This document shows positions 1-12,551 of a DNA stretch of 64,000 nucleotides, piece by piece; the first letter of the stretch is position 1; each line of letters begins with the position of its first letter. The DNA lies in NCBI RefSeq assembly GCF_008831285.2, contig NC_045138.2, positions 42,091,115-42,155,114 of the forward strand, read 5' to 3'. Origin of the DNA: Nymphaea colorata. Lineage: Eukaryota > Streptophyta > Magnoliopsida > Nymphaeales > Nymphaeaceae. A model generated the notes under the pieces. It was not told the origin of the DNA. It was given only the letters and a program-made list of their open reading frames with translations, and did not search any database. The position numbers and the translations under genes were made by a program.

Positions 1-871
1 CTTGCTTTTCGAATTATCACGAGTGGAGTGATTGAAATCTTATTAAATTGAACCAATTGCAATGCAAGGCAATCAACTCCTTTGGTAATTGAAAAGTACC
101 CTCTTTGCCCTTACCCTCAACAACAAAGCCTCCTCAGACTTCCCTATCATCTTACATGTCCATATTCGCTTACGATACAAATTTATCTGGTTCAAATAGT
201 CTCTGTTGAAAGCTAAGGAACATCTGTCATGGTCGAGAACCATTGGCTGAGTTGCTAAGATAATGACCCAATGCCAATAAACACTTTCCTTTTGATAGAC
301 AAATTGAACATGAATATGGATAAATGAATGCTCTAAACATGTTATGGCCTTATGAGTGAGCCAGTACTTAAGGCTCACAAACCAATAAAAGGGCATCTTA
401 AATTAGTCAAGTTAGCTTACAGTAGCACTATAGCAAATTTAGCAGCAGCATTCGTTCACCATTTTGATGCCTTTCGGTACCATCATCACCTAAGCAAAGT
501 GAGTATCTTCTATTAGTCATTCATTTGTTTGTACATAGCTAACACGTGAACAATTGTAGGTATTTATTTTTGCTTATGGCAGTTTATCAATTACTAACTG
601 TTTGTTTAAGCAATATATGCATATTTCTGGAAACCATGATGCTTACCTTTATTATTTACGTTTTTCATAATTTTGTTGAATAGTTTCCTTTCATATTTGC
701 AACTCTTGCCAATGTTCCAGACACAGATATATCTTCCAAATATCAAATATTCATTGTGAGGTTTTTATCATATTGAAGTTTAGCAGTTTACTGAAGCCTA
801 CTCTTTTTTCAAATTTACGGTGTTTGAAATTGTATCAGTAGTTCAGTACTTTTTTGTTGCTCTCGCACAGC
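1..871. other. Anonymous AT-rich DNA
   Basis: No coding sequence, repeat or RNA gene could be supported. The longest open frame (107 codons, minus strand, 73-396) has no recognisable motif and AT-rich random composition. Confidence 0.5.
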
Positions 872-1133
872 TATGTCACCAGAATGCGGGGTGCGGGTGC
901 GATACATCTCAAAAAATTACGGTGCGGCGGTGCGGTAAAGGTATTTTTTATTATTATTAATTTATTAATATAATATATTAATAATATCAAATTTGATAAA
1001 AAAACTAAAAAAAAATGAAATCAATAGGGTGCGTGTTGGGTGCGAATCTGGGTCGCACCCACACCCATGCCAGCACCCGCGTCGCATCGAAGTGGGTGTG
1101 TCACCAGGGTTGCCGTACCGTAGTGACATTGTT
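872..1133. repeat. GC-rich repeat, possible small non-autonomous transposon
   Basis: Two GC-rich blocks built of short GGTGCG / CGCACC words (about 888-945 and 1028-1110) flank an AT-only centre (945-1020). The outer edges carry a short inverted word, ATGTCAC at about 874 and GTGACAT at about 1122. The base composition is sharply unlike its surroundings, which suggests an inserted element, but the terminal repeat is too short to assign a family and no target duplication is evident. Confidence 0.3.
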
Positions 1134-3998
1134 GCACAGGTTCCTTATTAATTCTTAATTTTGTTTGTGGATATTGGATAAGCATTTGTTTAAGAGGAGC
1201 ACAATAAAAGAGGTCAACAAACAATAATAGATTGTGTGAAAGATCAAGATTAAAAAATAAAAAAAATGTGCATAATAGAAATTAAAAACCCACCATAAAA
1301 CGGAGAGAAAAAAATGACAAAAAAAGTTAAAGAAAAAAGAAAAACTGAAGTATGAAGGAAACGGCCCCACCATAGTTCACTAGGCAAGAAAAATGAAAGA
1401 CCACGTATGGAAGAAAGTCAGGAAACGGCCCATCTCCTTCCTGTAGCCAGCAGGCCCAGCATAGCAGCCTGCTCAATGCTCAGTTCTCTCTTCTCTTGTC
1501 TCTTGGTCTTTCCGGGGGGCTGCAGACCTGCTCCTTTTCTCAATCGTTCATATTTCTGTTCTCTAATCTCTATCTATCTGACCATCTCCCTCACAGCCTC
1601 ACTCAGTCACTTTGTCTTTCGTTTTCTCCTCCCCCACACTCTCTAGTTTCTCCGTCTCTCCGGTGCGTTTTCCCCTTTCAAGGTTTGAACTTTGACCTTG
1701 GCTAAGAGACGATCAACTAAGATTCGACTCACGTCATTGGTTTTACACGATGAAAGCACTAGTGTTTACATTGTTGGAGGTCTGATAAAAAATGGAAGTT
1801 TTTTAGCAGCCAAAAAACCAAAATACCCTCTCCGCATGGGCAAAGATGCGTTCAGAATGCAGTGGTGCTATCGAAAATGGTCCTCCTAATGAACAGAACA
1901 GCACACGAGGAAAGTGACAAAGATGATCACCTTTGGCATTATGGTCTCACCATCCGACATGGCCTTCTGATTCTTGCGATGTACTCAAAGAGGAGTTAAT
2001 GCCCTACAGGTTTTACTGCCACTCGATCAATCTTTCAAGAAGAAGAAAATTAGGAGACCGAAATTCTCAGTGTTCCCGCAAAAAACTGTGAGACACATAT
2101 TTAATCGACTGAGAAAAACTGGGCACTTTTCTTTCCAAACAGATGGAAGGGAAAACCTGACCATACGCCCTTGTTGAAAACACCAGTGGAACACTTTGAG
2201 GGCGTTTGGTAATAAGAGTTCTGCATTCTATAGAACACAGCTTTCCATGAAAATTGACATATTCACGGAACCTTGCGTTCCAAAGAATGCAGCTAGCAGA
2301 GTAAGATCCAAAACAACTAATCCAACTAATACAGTTTCAAAACCAAATTCGAATTCAAAGTCAAATCCAATATTGAATTGTTATCTCATAAAAATCTGAG
2401 TAGATCACATATCAATGTCCCCAACCTTATGCGAGAGAGATCTTAATCTGGTAAAATTTTTGCACTAATAAAAAGTTCCTAGCGGAGACAGAGGGAGCAC
2501 TAATGGTATATATTTTAAACTTAAAGGGGCATTCATATATAAATCAATAAAAATGACTAAGATCTTAATGTGTAAATAAAGCAATTTCTGCGGACTGGTG
2601 TGGGCAACCGCCCACATGAGCCCTACACTTGTCTCCGCCACTGGTTCCTACTTGTTCATGCTTCAAATGGAGTTAGCACAATACATGATGAATTTGGATA
2701 GGAAAGTGTACAGATTGTGGAATATTCCGAACCCTCTCCACCTCGTGAGAAGTTCATCCCCGTCGGGCCGCTGGAGCCGTTAGATTCAGACCTTCATCTT
2801 CCGCTGGGAATGAGGTCACCTGCATATTAAATGTACAAATTCTCAAAGCTGGTTTATTTGGATTTTAGATTAGAATGCATGGAATAGGTGTAAAATCCCA
2901 ACATAGTATAACAACGGTTCGGTAATTTTAGCAATGATTTTAATTTTTAACCATTCCAGCAACCTCTCATAAATGCTTTTATATGTATGGGAGGCTCACT
3001 TTTTTTTTTTTTAATTCCCAAGGGATAAGCCATTGATATATCCATATATATTCCCTAACTAACCAATTTAATTGAGTCCCTAAAGTTAATAGACAATGAT
3101 ACATACTTGCCTTTCTTCTAATAGAATATGAGTCTTCTTTGGAAAGTAGAAAACGACTTAAGCGCAGCCACATGCATTCATTTTTCAACCAACATAAATA
3201 CATTTTTTGCTCAGCACATAACTATGGCAAGCTGTCGATCATGGATAAAATAACAATTCTTAAAACAATGCATGTGATGGAGCATATACACATATCAAAA
3301 GAGAGAGGGAGAGAGAGAAGACAGTTTGTTGAGAGGACGGGGGTGGAGTGGCCTATCCATCTCAACTTTCTGTTTTGCCTAAGCTTCCGGGCATCACGTG
3401 CCTACCCCTCCCTTAGTCTTTTCAACAGGGACTCGTTTTCCCTTGAGCAACGCCAAATCGACAATGTCTGGGCGGTACGGTCCGCCAGTACAACAAAGTG
3501 TAATCAAATCGATTCGAGTCGGGCTGCAATCAGTGTCAAACCAGTTCAATTATCTTTGTAATGGCTTTTAATATTAATTCAACAACGTAAGCTTTTTGCG
3601 GAATCGAGTCGGTTGTTTCACCGGTTTGATTTGCAGAAGTGATTTTTATGACACCGGAATCGGCACATGCAATATCTAGTGTGGCTAATATAAGACTATA
3701 TGGGCTTGAAATTTAAGTATGAAATAATGTAAATTACTTTTCAAATAAAATATAGAAATAACTGATGGGCAATTAAGCGTACGTGAAGTCACATGACCAA
3801 TAGGCAAATAGTTACCATACGTATACCGATAGTGACAACCATGGAAGTATATACATACTCCTCAGTTTGTCCTACAATGGCTCAAAGATGTGGTCCTTGG
3901 GAAGGCACCTACGACCCGTGAGGGCTTGTACCCACTGACTTTGGTGGGGTTAATCCCATTGTTCGAGCACCCTTTTTCAGCTCTTCCCTTTCTACTCA
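1134..3998. other. Anonymous DNA, no gene supported
   Basis: A pyrimidine-rich stretch (about 1485-1680) resembles the CT-rich tracts common near plant promoters, but no open frame next to it has recognisable content. At about 2198 the word GGGCGTTTGGT resembles a MITE terminus, though no partner end was found. A poly-T run lies at about 2999-3012. Confidence 0.4.
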
Positions 3999-4080
3999 GA
4001 ATCCAGGGCCGCGTCAATGTTTGGAAGTGAATGTAAGTCGAATCCAGGGCCGCGTCAATGTTTGGAAGTGAATGTAAGTC
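3999..4080. repeat. Exact 41-bp tandem duplication
   Basis: Positions 3999-4039 and 4040-4080 are identical 41-bp copies (core GGGCCGCGTCAATG). Absence of differences suggests a recent slippage or repair event, or an assembly error. It lies inside a 131-codon minus-strand open frame (3862-4257) that has no recognisable domain. Confidence 0.9.
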
Positions 4081-4880
4081 AATTAATAGAGCACCCCCAC
4101 TTCTCACACGACAATATCGACACCATGCCCATGAGAATTGAAATGGAGACGTGTCACATACATTGCATGCATTAAGTGTGAAGCTAGAAAAAAGTTTGTT
4201 GTTTTCTCCCTCAAACAAAAGGAGCTGCAAGAATTTGAGAAACTTTCGACACGACATCAGATTTTTAAAAACATCGATGCCCTTTCTGCATTGGAGCCTA
4301 TTGCGTTAAGGTCGACGGAATAAGCGGCGTCGATGATTAAGTGGTGGCGTAGAAGGTGTGGGCAATGGTCCATTGTGTCGTAGCGTGTAACGCGATTGCA
4401 AGTGGGAGAAATAATTAAGCTTCGGACGTCAGGCACCCATCAGGACATAATTTTAGCCATCTTTCTTCAAAATCAAAGGAAAAACCCCATACTCCTTAAC
4501 CCTCATGGGAGCAGCAGTAGAACATAATCGAGTTTTGTCGCTTTCATCAAATCCTTTTTCTTCCAAGCCACTAAGTTCTCTTTAGGTTTGGTTATGCTAA
4601 CCGGTAAAACCGGAGCAAACATCCATACGGTTTTCTAGCAATCATGTGGCCGCTTGTTGGCAGATAGCCACCTTCACACCAGTAACTTATCAACTCGTCC
4701 TAAGAATTAACCCGTTTAGATGATCACTAAACCTGAACCATGCATGTGAAGGAACTGCATGCTTTAAAGGTGCAGTATAAGAGAACTTTGGACGCTCTCT
4801 CCTTCTCTGGAACGAAAATAGTTCTAAAGCATACAATGAAAAACCATCTAGAAGAACAAAACAGAAACGAGAAACCATAG
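4081..4880. other. Anonymous DNA
   Basis: No gene, repeat or RNA supported on either strand. Open frames here are short and featureless. Confidence 0.4.
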
Positions 4881-4884
4881 ATAA

Positions 4885-5600
4885 AAGATCCAGACTGCTA
4901 GGAAGCGGAACATTTCCAGCCGAGTGGCGGAGGCAGGGGGCCGGCAGGAACCACGGCCACCCTCACTTCCAGGTTTTTTTTTTTTTTTTTTTTTTTCTTA
5001 TTTGGATGTAAATTTTAAAAGTTTTTGTTTAGCTTATACAAAAATTTTGAAAAATTATATTTCAGCCCATAATTTTCAAACTATATTTAATCCCGTACAA
5101 CAAAAGATTCCTAGCTTTGTTCCTGTTCCTATGAAATATACATCAACATAATACCGAATGTTGGTCACCTAGTGTCCAGTTGTTTTTCTTGAAAAATTGC
5201 ATCACTTCGCGTTAAACAGATGGCTTGCCAAGTAGTGAACACCAATGTCTCCACCATCATTAACCCTTGACCGTGGGTTGGTTCCATGTAGAATTAAGTA
5301 GTTCCTCCATAATTGCTCATAGCCAAGTGCACACATTGACCATTCATTACTTGGCACGGTTAACGTGGAATGACGTAATTTTTCAAGAAAAACAACTGGA
5401 CAGTAGGCGACCAGCATTCGGTATTATGCTGAAGTATCAACACTAAGTGGCGGGAGATGTTCTACTTCCTAGCTGTCAAGCATCTTGATATTTTTTATCT
5501 ATGTTTTTTCTTTTCTGTTTTGAGCTAGGCTTCTTCTAGATGTTTTTTCATTGTGTTTGATCTCTGTTTTCATTCCAACATTTTATTGGGACGTGTTTTT
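4885..5600. repeat. Segmental duplication, copy 1 (contains MITE copy 1)
   Basis: The flanks of the MITE at 5147-5428 match the flanks of the second MITE copy. Upstream, CTGCTAGGAAGC then ACATTTCC is found at about 4898 and about 5990. Downstream, a diverged stretch of about 90-100 bp (about 5458-5545) matches about 6333-6421. Copy 1 also holds an insertion of roughly 220 bp (about 4919-5140) that begins GC-rich and includes a run of over 20 T (about 4975-4996), absent from copy 2. Confidence 0.6.
5147..5428. mobile_element. MITE copy 1, about 90-bp terminal inverted repeats
   Basis: The left arm (5147 to about 5240) and right arm (about 5338-5428) are imperfect inverted copies. Both begin CATAATACCGAATG when read inward and share TTTTTCTTGAAAAATT and GCCAAGTAGTGAA. 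The core of about 100 bp is not self-complementary. There is no coding capacity, as expected for a miniature inverted-repeat element mobilised in trans. I could not define a target duplication, so no superfamily is assigned. Confidence 0.75.
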
Positions 5601-6035
5601 TTAGTAATCTATTAAGAAGATCAATATTTTTATGAAGAGTTTCAAATTTGTCTGTTGAAGTTTTCTACGTGGTTACCATATTGTGCACAAGGAAAGTGAC
5701 GATATCCTACTCTATGGAAAGTTGAAGAATATTTTCTTGAATATGGACATCCATTCTATTGAATTACCGGTTGAGTGACTGTTGTAAATCATGTTTAGTA
5801 CAACGTATGTGAATGGAAAACTAAGAAGCTCTTACCTTCTCGTGGATTTAGGCATGAAAAAATGAACCACTTAAAACGTGACTTTCTCTTTTGATCTTCC
5901 TTGAGCATTTTCTATTATTCTTTTCTTTATGGTATCAGAGTTCCATACTTGTGCTTTGATCTGTTTTCATGGTATCAAGTCTTCTCGACTGCTAGGAAGC
6001 ATAACATTTCCCATCACATACCTCTCATATATCAT

Positions 6036-6330
6036 CATAATACTGAATGGTCACCTAGTGTATAGTTGTTTTTCTTGAAAAATTACATCAATATTCTGTG
6101 TTAACCATATGGCGTGCCAAGTAGTGAACAGTCCATGTGTGCACTCCTTTTGGCTATGAGGAATTATGAAGGAACTGCTTAATTCTACTTGGAACCAACC
6201 CACAGCCACGGGTTAACAATGGTGAAGGCATTGACTGTTCACTACTTGGCAAACCATTCGGCTAATGTGGAATGATGTAAATTTTCAAGAAAAACAACTC
6301 GACATTAGGCAACCTGCATTTGGTATTACG
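6036..6330. mobile_element. MITE copy 2, core inverted relative to copy 1
   Basis: Same family as 5147-5428: the left arm starts CATAATACTGAATG and the right arm ends TTTGGTATTACG. The core here (for example CCCACAGCCACGGGTTAAC) matches the reverse complement of the copy 1 core (GTTAACCCGTGGC-type words at about 5262-5285). The core is therefore flipped although the surrounding duplicated flanks are in the same orientation. Confidence 0.7.
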
Positions 6331-6423
6331 TTGATGTTCTGCTTCTCACAATTTAGGGTGTCTTGAGATCTTTTATTTATGGTCTCTCTTTCCTGTTTTT
6401 TAGCTCTGGTTCTTATAGATGCT

Positions 6424-6451
6424 CTGTGTGTGTGTGTGTGTGTGTGTGTGT
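6424..6451. repeat. (TG)n microsatellite
   Basis: About 14 uninterrupted TG units directly after the duplicated segment. Confidence 0.95.
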
Positions 6452-7210
6452 TTTGTGCCACCATACATAGGTTATGTGGTTTGAACCCTACTTTGCAGTG
6501 CATAAGAGATGCTTAATTTGGTTATAAAATAGATTATTCAAAGTTGGGAGACCAACGCTCACCATTGTATGTTAAGAATGAAGTACTGTTGTCCACATGG
6601 TAATACCTTTCTCAGACTTTTGGGTAAGATCAATTATAGTAGGTAATTTTTGGAGACTACTTCTGATCTTGGTGAGTACAAGTGAACAGCTCAATAGCCA
6701 GAGCAGGCCATTTTCCTCTTCATATGCACTTGTCTCACAAATTTGATAGGACCAAAATGGATATCTTTCTACTGGTTTGTTAGTAAAGCAATGTACTCAG
6801 TTTAGGTTTTCATCACATAAAATATTCTACAAGATTCATCACTGATATGTGATTATTGACCCTAGGGATGTGTTGCATGACTGTCCCAATTGCTGACCAT
6901 GATTAAACTTGGGTGACATAACACAAGTCATATTACTACAGAACCTAACAGATAAACTTGATTTAAACTTGGCTGACATGTCTGTGTTCCATGTCTTTCA
7001 CAAATCAACATTTAGCACACTTTCAAATTCTTTAATGCATAAGCCACTGTTAAGTGCAAGTGCATGTCGACTAGTACGTGGGGCTTATAGAAACCTTTCA
7101 TTGTACATAGCAGAAGTTGTTAGTCTGTCCACCACTTCCTAAATTCTCATTATAGGGTGAGAAGAAAGGAGCAGAAAAAAGAAATTTAATTAATTATATG
7201 TTAAACTCCA
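6452..7210. other. Anonymous DNA
   Basis: No supported feature. A 77-codon plus-strand frame at 6909-7142 has no recognisable motif. Confidence 0.4.
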
Positions 7211-7214
7211 AACG

Positions 7215-7510
7215 ACATTGTTGCTTTTTGCCAAAGGCTTGAGCTATCGGCCAAGCCCAATGGCTTCAGCTATCGGCCAAGCCGCCCATTGGCGGTTGTG
7301 AATGAAAATCCCAATGGCCGTAAAGCCATTGGTAAAACTTGCATGGGGAAAAGGGTTCCCAACGGCCTAAACCATTGGCAGTGGACTTATATTTTGCCAA
7401 CAGTTGGACGGATGTTGGGAGTTCTTTGACATATCCTGATGGCCAAAGCCATGGGAAATTTTTCCAATCATTACTAACTCGAATTTTTCCCAACAGCCAA
7501 CATACATAGT
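7215..7510. repeat. Cluster of short inverted words, possible transposon subterminal region
   Basis: GC-richer stretch with repeated self-complementary words: CTATCGGCCAAGCC twice (about 7245 and 7270), CCAATGGCC...GCCATTGG (about 7311-7330), CAACGGCC, and GATGGCCAAAGCCATGGG (about 7439-7454). Dense GGCC/CCAATGG-type inverted motifs are typical of subterminal regions of CACTA-type elements, but I see no terminal repeats. The family assignment is a guess. Confidence 0.35.
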
Positions 7511-7711
7511 TGTTCAAATTCTATGATAGTTTGAAGAGAGAGAGAGAAAGAGCAAAAACTATAATTTTATTGATACACACAAACGGTTCCAATCATTACG
7601 AACTCGAATTTTTCCCAACAGCCAACATACATAGTTGTTCAAATTCTATGATAGTTTGAAGAGAGAGAGAGAAAGAGCAAAAACTATAATTTTATTGATA
7701 CACACAAACGG
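7462..7711. repeat. 125-bp tandem duplication
   Basis: Positions 7462-7586 and 7587-7711 are near-identical 125-bp copies (one difference noticed, TTACTAACT versus TTACGAACT). Each contains a GA-rich tract. The near identity indicates a recent duplication. Confidence 0.92.
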
Positions 7712-7945
7712 ATCTTGTCTATTACATGTTAAGTTTAATAGAACTACAGTCCATTATAGAAACTCAATAAATTTTTTAAAACCTGTTTTTCTATGGACGG
7801 AACCAACTTAAAATTGGCACAAGTACTGCCTTTAATCTCCAATATTATTTGTCCTCCTGGCCTTTAATCTTCAATAGATTCATTCGGCATGCCCATACCC
7901 ATACCCATGATTATTGTCCTTGCTTGAATCATTCTAGAGGCAGAT

Positions 7946-8303
7946 GATGTGAACCTTTACATGTGCATACATAAGAAAGCAATCACCGTAAACTGTAAAT
8001 AGGAAACCCATCAACCAGGCAGGCCTTCCATGTTCATTCCAATGCTTTGCTGCACTAGACCACCCATAATAAATGTTAGCAACTTGAAACTGTGCAAAAT
8101 GTGATGCAGGCCAGTGTGGCAGCCGATGCGAGCCTTTAAATGTGCATACAGAAGAAAGCAATCATTGTAAATTGTAAATAGGAAACCCATCAACCAGGCA
8201 GGCCTTCCATAGTCATTCCAATGCTTTTCTGCACTAGACCACCCACAATAAATGTTAGCAACTTGAAATTGAGCAGAATGTGATGTAGGCCAGTGTCGCA
8301 GCC
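7946..8303 (-). repeat. 179-bp tandem duplication carrying a similar minus-strand peptide in each copy
   Basis: 7946-8124 and 8125-8303 are direct copies about 90% alike by eye. On the minus strand each copy is open and encodes a related peptide of about 55 residues containing NIYxGWSSA, GRPAWLMGFLF and DCFLxYAH. The period (179) is not a multiple of three, so the two copies are read in different frames and cannot form one continuous repeat protein. I do not recognise the peptide. It could be an exon fragment of a host gene or chance. Confidence 0.75.
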
Positions 8304-8937
8304 ATGCAGTTTTACCTAATCCAAAGTTCAATTCAAATTTTCCCAACCAGCAGCAAGCAACTAAAGTTTAAAATAAAGAAGTACAATATTATATCAAAAG
8401 AAGGTGGTTTTTGTAAGATTAGTAACAAATATACCCCATGAATGCATAACACATCCTTAAAGTCATGAGGTTGCTTCATTGCTTTGAATTTTAATTGTTC
8501 TCAAATATGTTACATAAAAAAGACCAGATTCAAAGTGCACTTCAATAAAGAAGCCCAAAACTGGTTGACATCATCTTTACCACTCATCCAAGTCCACTCT
8601 TTAACAATAAAGCATGAATTCTGCTCCAGCAACAATTCCCCAACCACTATCAGCACACATCATGAGGAAACTCCCGGCACCCTAGCTATTCATCTTTAAT
8701 CCAGCCAGGAAGTCCGAACCAGAATTATCCAAGTTTCATCATCATTTTTTGGTCATGCATAACCAGAAGGCAATGTATCACATGAGGTCTTGTCCAAATA
8801 TAGTAAACCATCAAACATGTTTTTAGCTTCATCATCCAACTTACCATAGTGCATACATCATAGTCCACTTCATTCAGTTCATACCCTGTAATAAGTTGAA
8901 TTTAATATGATTATAACAGTACAACGGGAAAAAGTTT
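8304..8937. other. Anonymous DNA
   Basis: No supported gene. A 71-codon plus-strand frame at 8484-8699 has no recognisable features. Confidence 0.4.
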
Positions 8938-8942
8938 GTGTG

Positions 8943-8990
<48 letters not shown>
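8938..8990. repeat. Compound (GT)n(TA)n microsatellite
   Basis: GTGTGTGTGTGT followed by about 20 TA units. Confidence 0.95.
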
Positions 8991-8991
<1 letters not shown>

Positions 8992-11084
8992 CACCACAAA
9001 AAAAAAACCATAGTGCATACCTCATAGTCCATTTCATTCAGTTCATACCCTTGTAAAATCCTGCAATGGCATCCATCACACAAAGAAGAAGCTGGGTTTG
9101 CTTCCTAATGGACCAAGATAAACTCAGATTTAGGCTAATAAATGCTGTGGAAAGACTATTTTGCCTTAATTTGGATGTGAAACCAAGCAGAAAAACACCT
9201 AGAGAGATCCAAGGAGCACCTGGTTGGGACCTAACTTTAGGTAAAACTAGTCCAAATTTCCCATGTTCCACAAATTTTGCTTAACTGGCAAGTTTTTGTA
9301 TGTTGGCATTTTCTAAATTTTAGTGGGATGAAGTTAATGCTCAGACCTAATATGTTCATCATACATTTCCCCAAAAGTTTGCCACAGTTAAGAGCAAAGC
9401 AAAGTTTAAATCTTATCTTTTTGGTCCTCATGCTTTAGAATTTACCGTTCTGAAATAGCTGAACCATTTATCTGTCATGCCTTACTTTTTGTATTTGGAA
9501 CAGGTCAAGCTGGTCACTACGAATTACTATCTTCCAGAATAGCATCATGTAAACAGATGGTCACCAAGAATTACTATCTTCCAAATGTTTTTAAGTCCAG
9601 AGGTATTGATGCATTGTCATATTTTCTCTTCTGATTGACATGCTGTTACTAGAGAGAAACACATCTTGTTAATGAAAAGTCTGAAATTGGAAGAAAAATT
9701 TATCTTCTCATCGTGTAATAGCAGTAGAAAAGTACTCTTTTGCTTGTGTAGCAAAGCAGCATTTTAATTTTCTTGAGTTGGATCTTACAAGACAATCATG
9801 AAAAATATATGAAGTATATAGCAGTACTATAGAGTAGATTTCATGAAATCTAATTATACTATGCATAGAAAATTTGTTTCCTATTTGATCTGGACTAGAT
9901 TTGTTTCATTATGCATCATTAGTTAATTAGGAGAGATGCCCCCTTATCCTATATCCTCATGCCCTTGAGTCCACCATGGTTTAGGATGTATATATACAGT
10001 GATTCAAAAAACTGGGCTGTAGGAAGAAAGGAATTCATCAATTGATTCACATGGAATCAGGGTTACTCTATATATATATATATATTAGGTCAGCATGTAA
10101 GAAATCAAGCATGAAAAACACCAAATATGAGCTTAGTAGAAGATGAAGGCAGCTCTCTTTGGGATTTTGATTTTCAAAAGTGCACATGGAAGAAAGACAT
10201 TGATGGGAGAGTAGGTCAAGTTAGAGCCAAAGGCTGATTAGTGATAAGGGGTGTGCAGAAAAATAAAGAAGAAAACTACAAAGTTTACCAAAAATATATT
10301 GGAACCATATACGTCTTTGTACATGCATGATGACAATGGTGTGATGCATTTTCCCCATTAGAAAAGACACAAGGGAGCATATTGGCTCACTTGTTTGTGT
10401 TTAACTGTATACTGCAATATACTCTAGGTGCAAGCTTTATTTATATATGCCCTGTGTACTTGTAATCTGGTGTTACATATGCCTGTTTTCTGGTTTATCA
10501 CCCTTAATGTACATAGCTGAAGTTGCATGTGCTCAAAACTTCTGCTACATGGTGACATGAAGATCCCCACATGCCATACTCCTTTGTGGATTTTCACTCC
10601 CTGCTTAAACACTATTTAATGATGTCTATGTCAACCAATTCTCAACTATTAGACTAAATGAAAAAAAAACAAAAACAAATGGTTGACATGTCTTTAACAA
10701 AAAAGATGGATATTCATTTAGAGAATTTTATTTTTCTTTCACAATAAAAAAAATTAACATGTGGCTTTTTCTTTTTGTTAGAAGCACATGCTAATCACAC
10801 ATTTTTGTTTGTCAATGACTTAAAACAATTTACATAACTTAAAATTTAGCTCTTCACTCTCAAAAAATTTTTCACTGTACTATTTAGTGAAAAGAATAGA
10901 TAGACAAATAATCAATGCACCCAAGGATTGGAATCATGTAGGGCATGAGGGAAAACCCTTCCATGTAAAACATATGAGATGATGAAACAACTAATCTCCC
11001 TCTCTCTCTCTCGCTCTGTCTCTCGCTTGCAGTGATATCAATGGCCTCACTAAAACAAACATTGTATTACAAAGAAAATATTGT
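8991..11084. other. Anonymous AT-rich DNA
   Basis: Contains a short (TA)n at about 10069-10084 and a CT-rich tract at about 10999-11025. Open frames up to 77 codons on either strand show no domain, splice context or codon bias that I can support. Confidence 0.4.
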
Positions 11085-12348
11085 ATAACAATTATTCTCT
11101 TACAGTCATTTAAATGAATATCTATAGATGTAATTATAAGATAAAAGCATTGGATTAATTATAATTGAGCAAATAAATGACTTAAATCTCTTCCATATGA
11201 GTACATACTTCTTATTACAATAATTGAAATAAATCAATATAGATGTATTACAATTTAATCTCATTTAATGAAATACAATTGAGGAAATGAATGGCTTAAT
11301 CTCATTTGTAATCGTACAAACTTAGAACAATCATTTAAATGAATCCCTATATATGTAATTACAAGTTAATCTCAATGGATTAACTACAATTGAGCAAATG
11401 AATGCCTTAAATCCCTATTGTATTCATACAAACATGTAACTATAATCATGTAAATAAAGTAACTTAAATCCCTATCATATTCATATGAACTTGTGATTAT
11501 AATGTATATGTGTGAATGAGTTTCTTATTCTAAAACTACTAGGAACTATCAGACCACCTCAAAAATATTGTTAGTACATTTTATATACATGTTCAGGACT
11601 TACTAGCATGTATCTAGTTTCACCTCCACGTAAATATTGTGAACAAAATGTATGTAAGACATTCTTCTGCTAAATAACCTTACAAACCTTCTAGATTATA
11701 TTTATTTTGTACCTACAAAATGTTGAACACAAAAACCAAAAAAACATAACAATATGGTTTGATGTTATGAAATGAATGTGTACTTTTCAATGTGATACAT
11801 CCACTTATGCTGAACTAGACTGCCTAAGGCTGCAATGAATTGGCAAATGCACCATAACATCAAAGAACAATGCTGAAAAAATCATTTCAAAATGATAAAG
11901 TGTAAGAATAATTTTTCTATTCTAATTTTTTTAGTTCTGCTTCTCTTAAAAAAACCACAAAACTCATCCATTATTGAGCTGATTTCCATGGCAATGATCT
12001 ACATGCTGCTAATGGAAGAATCAAGTTTATCAAGACATGACAATTGTAACTTTTGAGTCAATTAGTTTAAATTATTTCTTATGAACACATCGGAAAATAT
12101 TTTGCATATCATTGAGAATTTAATATGTTTTATCACTTTAAAAGATATCCTTTTACTTCTTATCTAACCAATAGGATGTAGGAGGAAGACATACTTTACT
12201 CAATTATAGTTCATGAAATGAGTTTAACTTGTACTTATAATTATATTGATTAATTTAAACTATTGTAATTAGGCTCATATTCAAAGAAATGAGATTAAAG
12301 TCATTCATTTGCTCAATTATGGTTTATCCAATGAGTTTAAGTTATAAT

Positions 12349-12382
<34 letters not shown>

Positions 12383-12551
12383 CATTTAAATGATTGTAAA
12401 CACAAGTTTGTATGAAAACAATTGAGAATTAAGTCATTCATTTTCTAAATTGTAATTGATCAAATGAGATTGACTTGTATTTACATATATACGGATTCAT
12501 TTAAATGATTGTTATCATAAATTCATATAAATACGATTGAGATTCAAGTCA

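Noticed and set aside
1407-1705. Overlapping frames at the CT-rich tract, considered as a first exon
   Set aside because: Ser/Leu/Phe-rich from pyrimidine composition. No downstream exon could be linked.
3862-4257. 131-codon minus-strand frame
   Set aside because: Crosses the 41-bp duplication, has no motif and no splice or promoter context.
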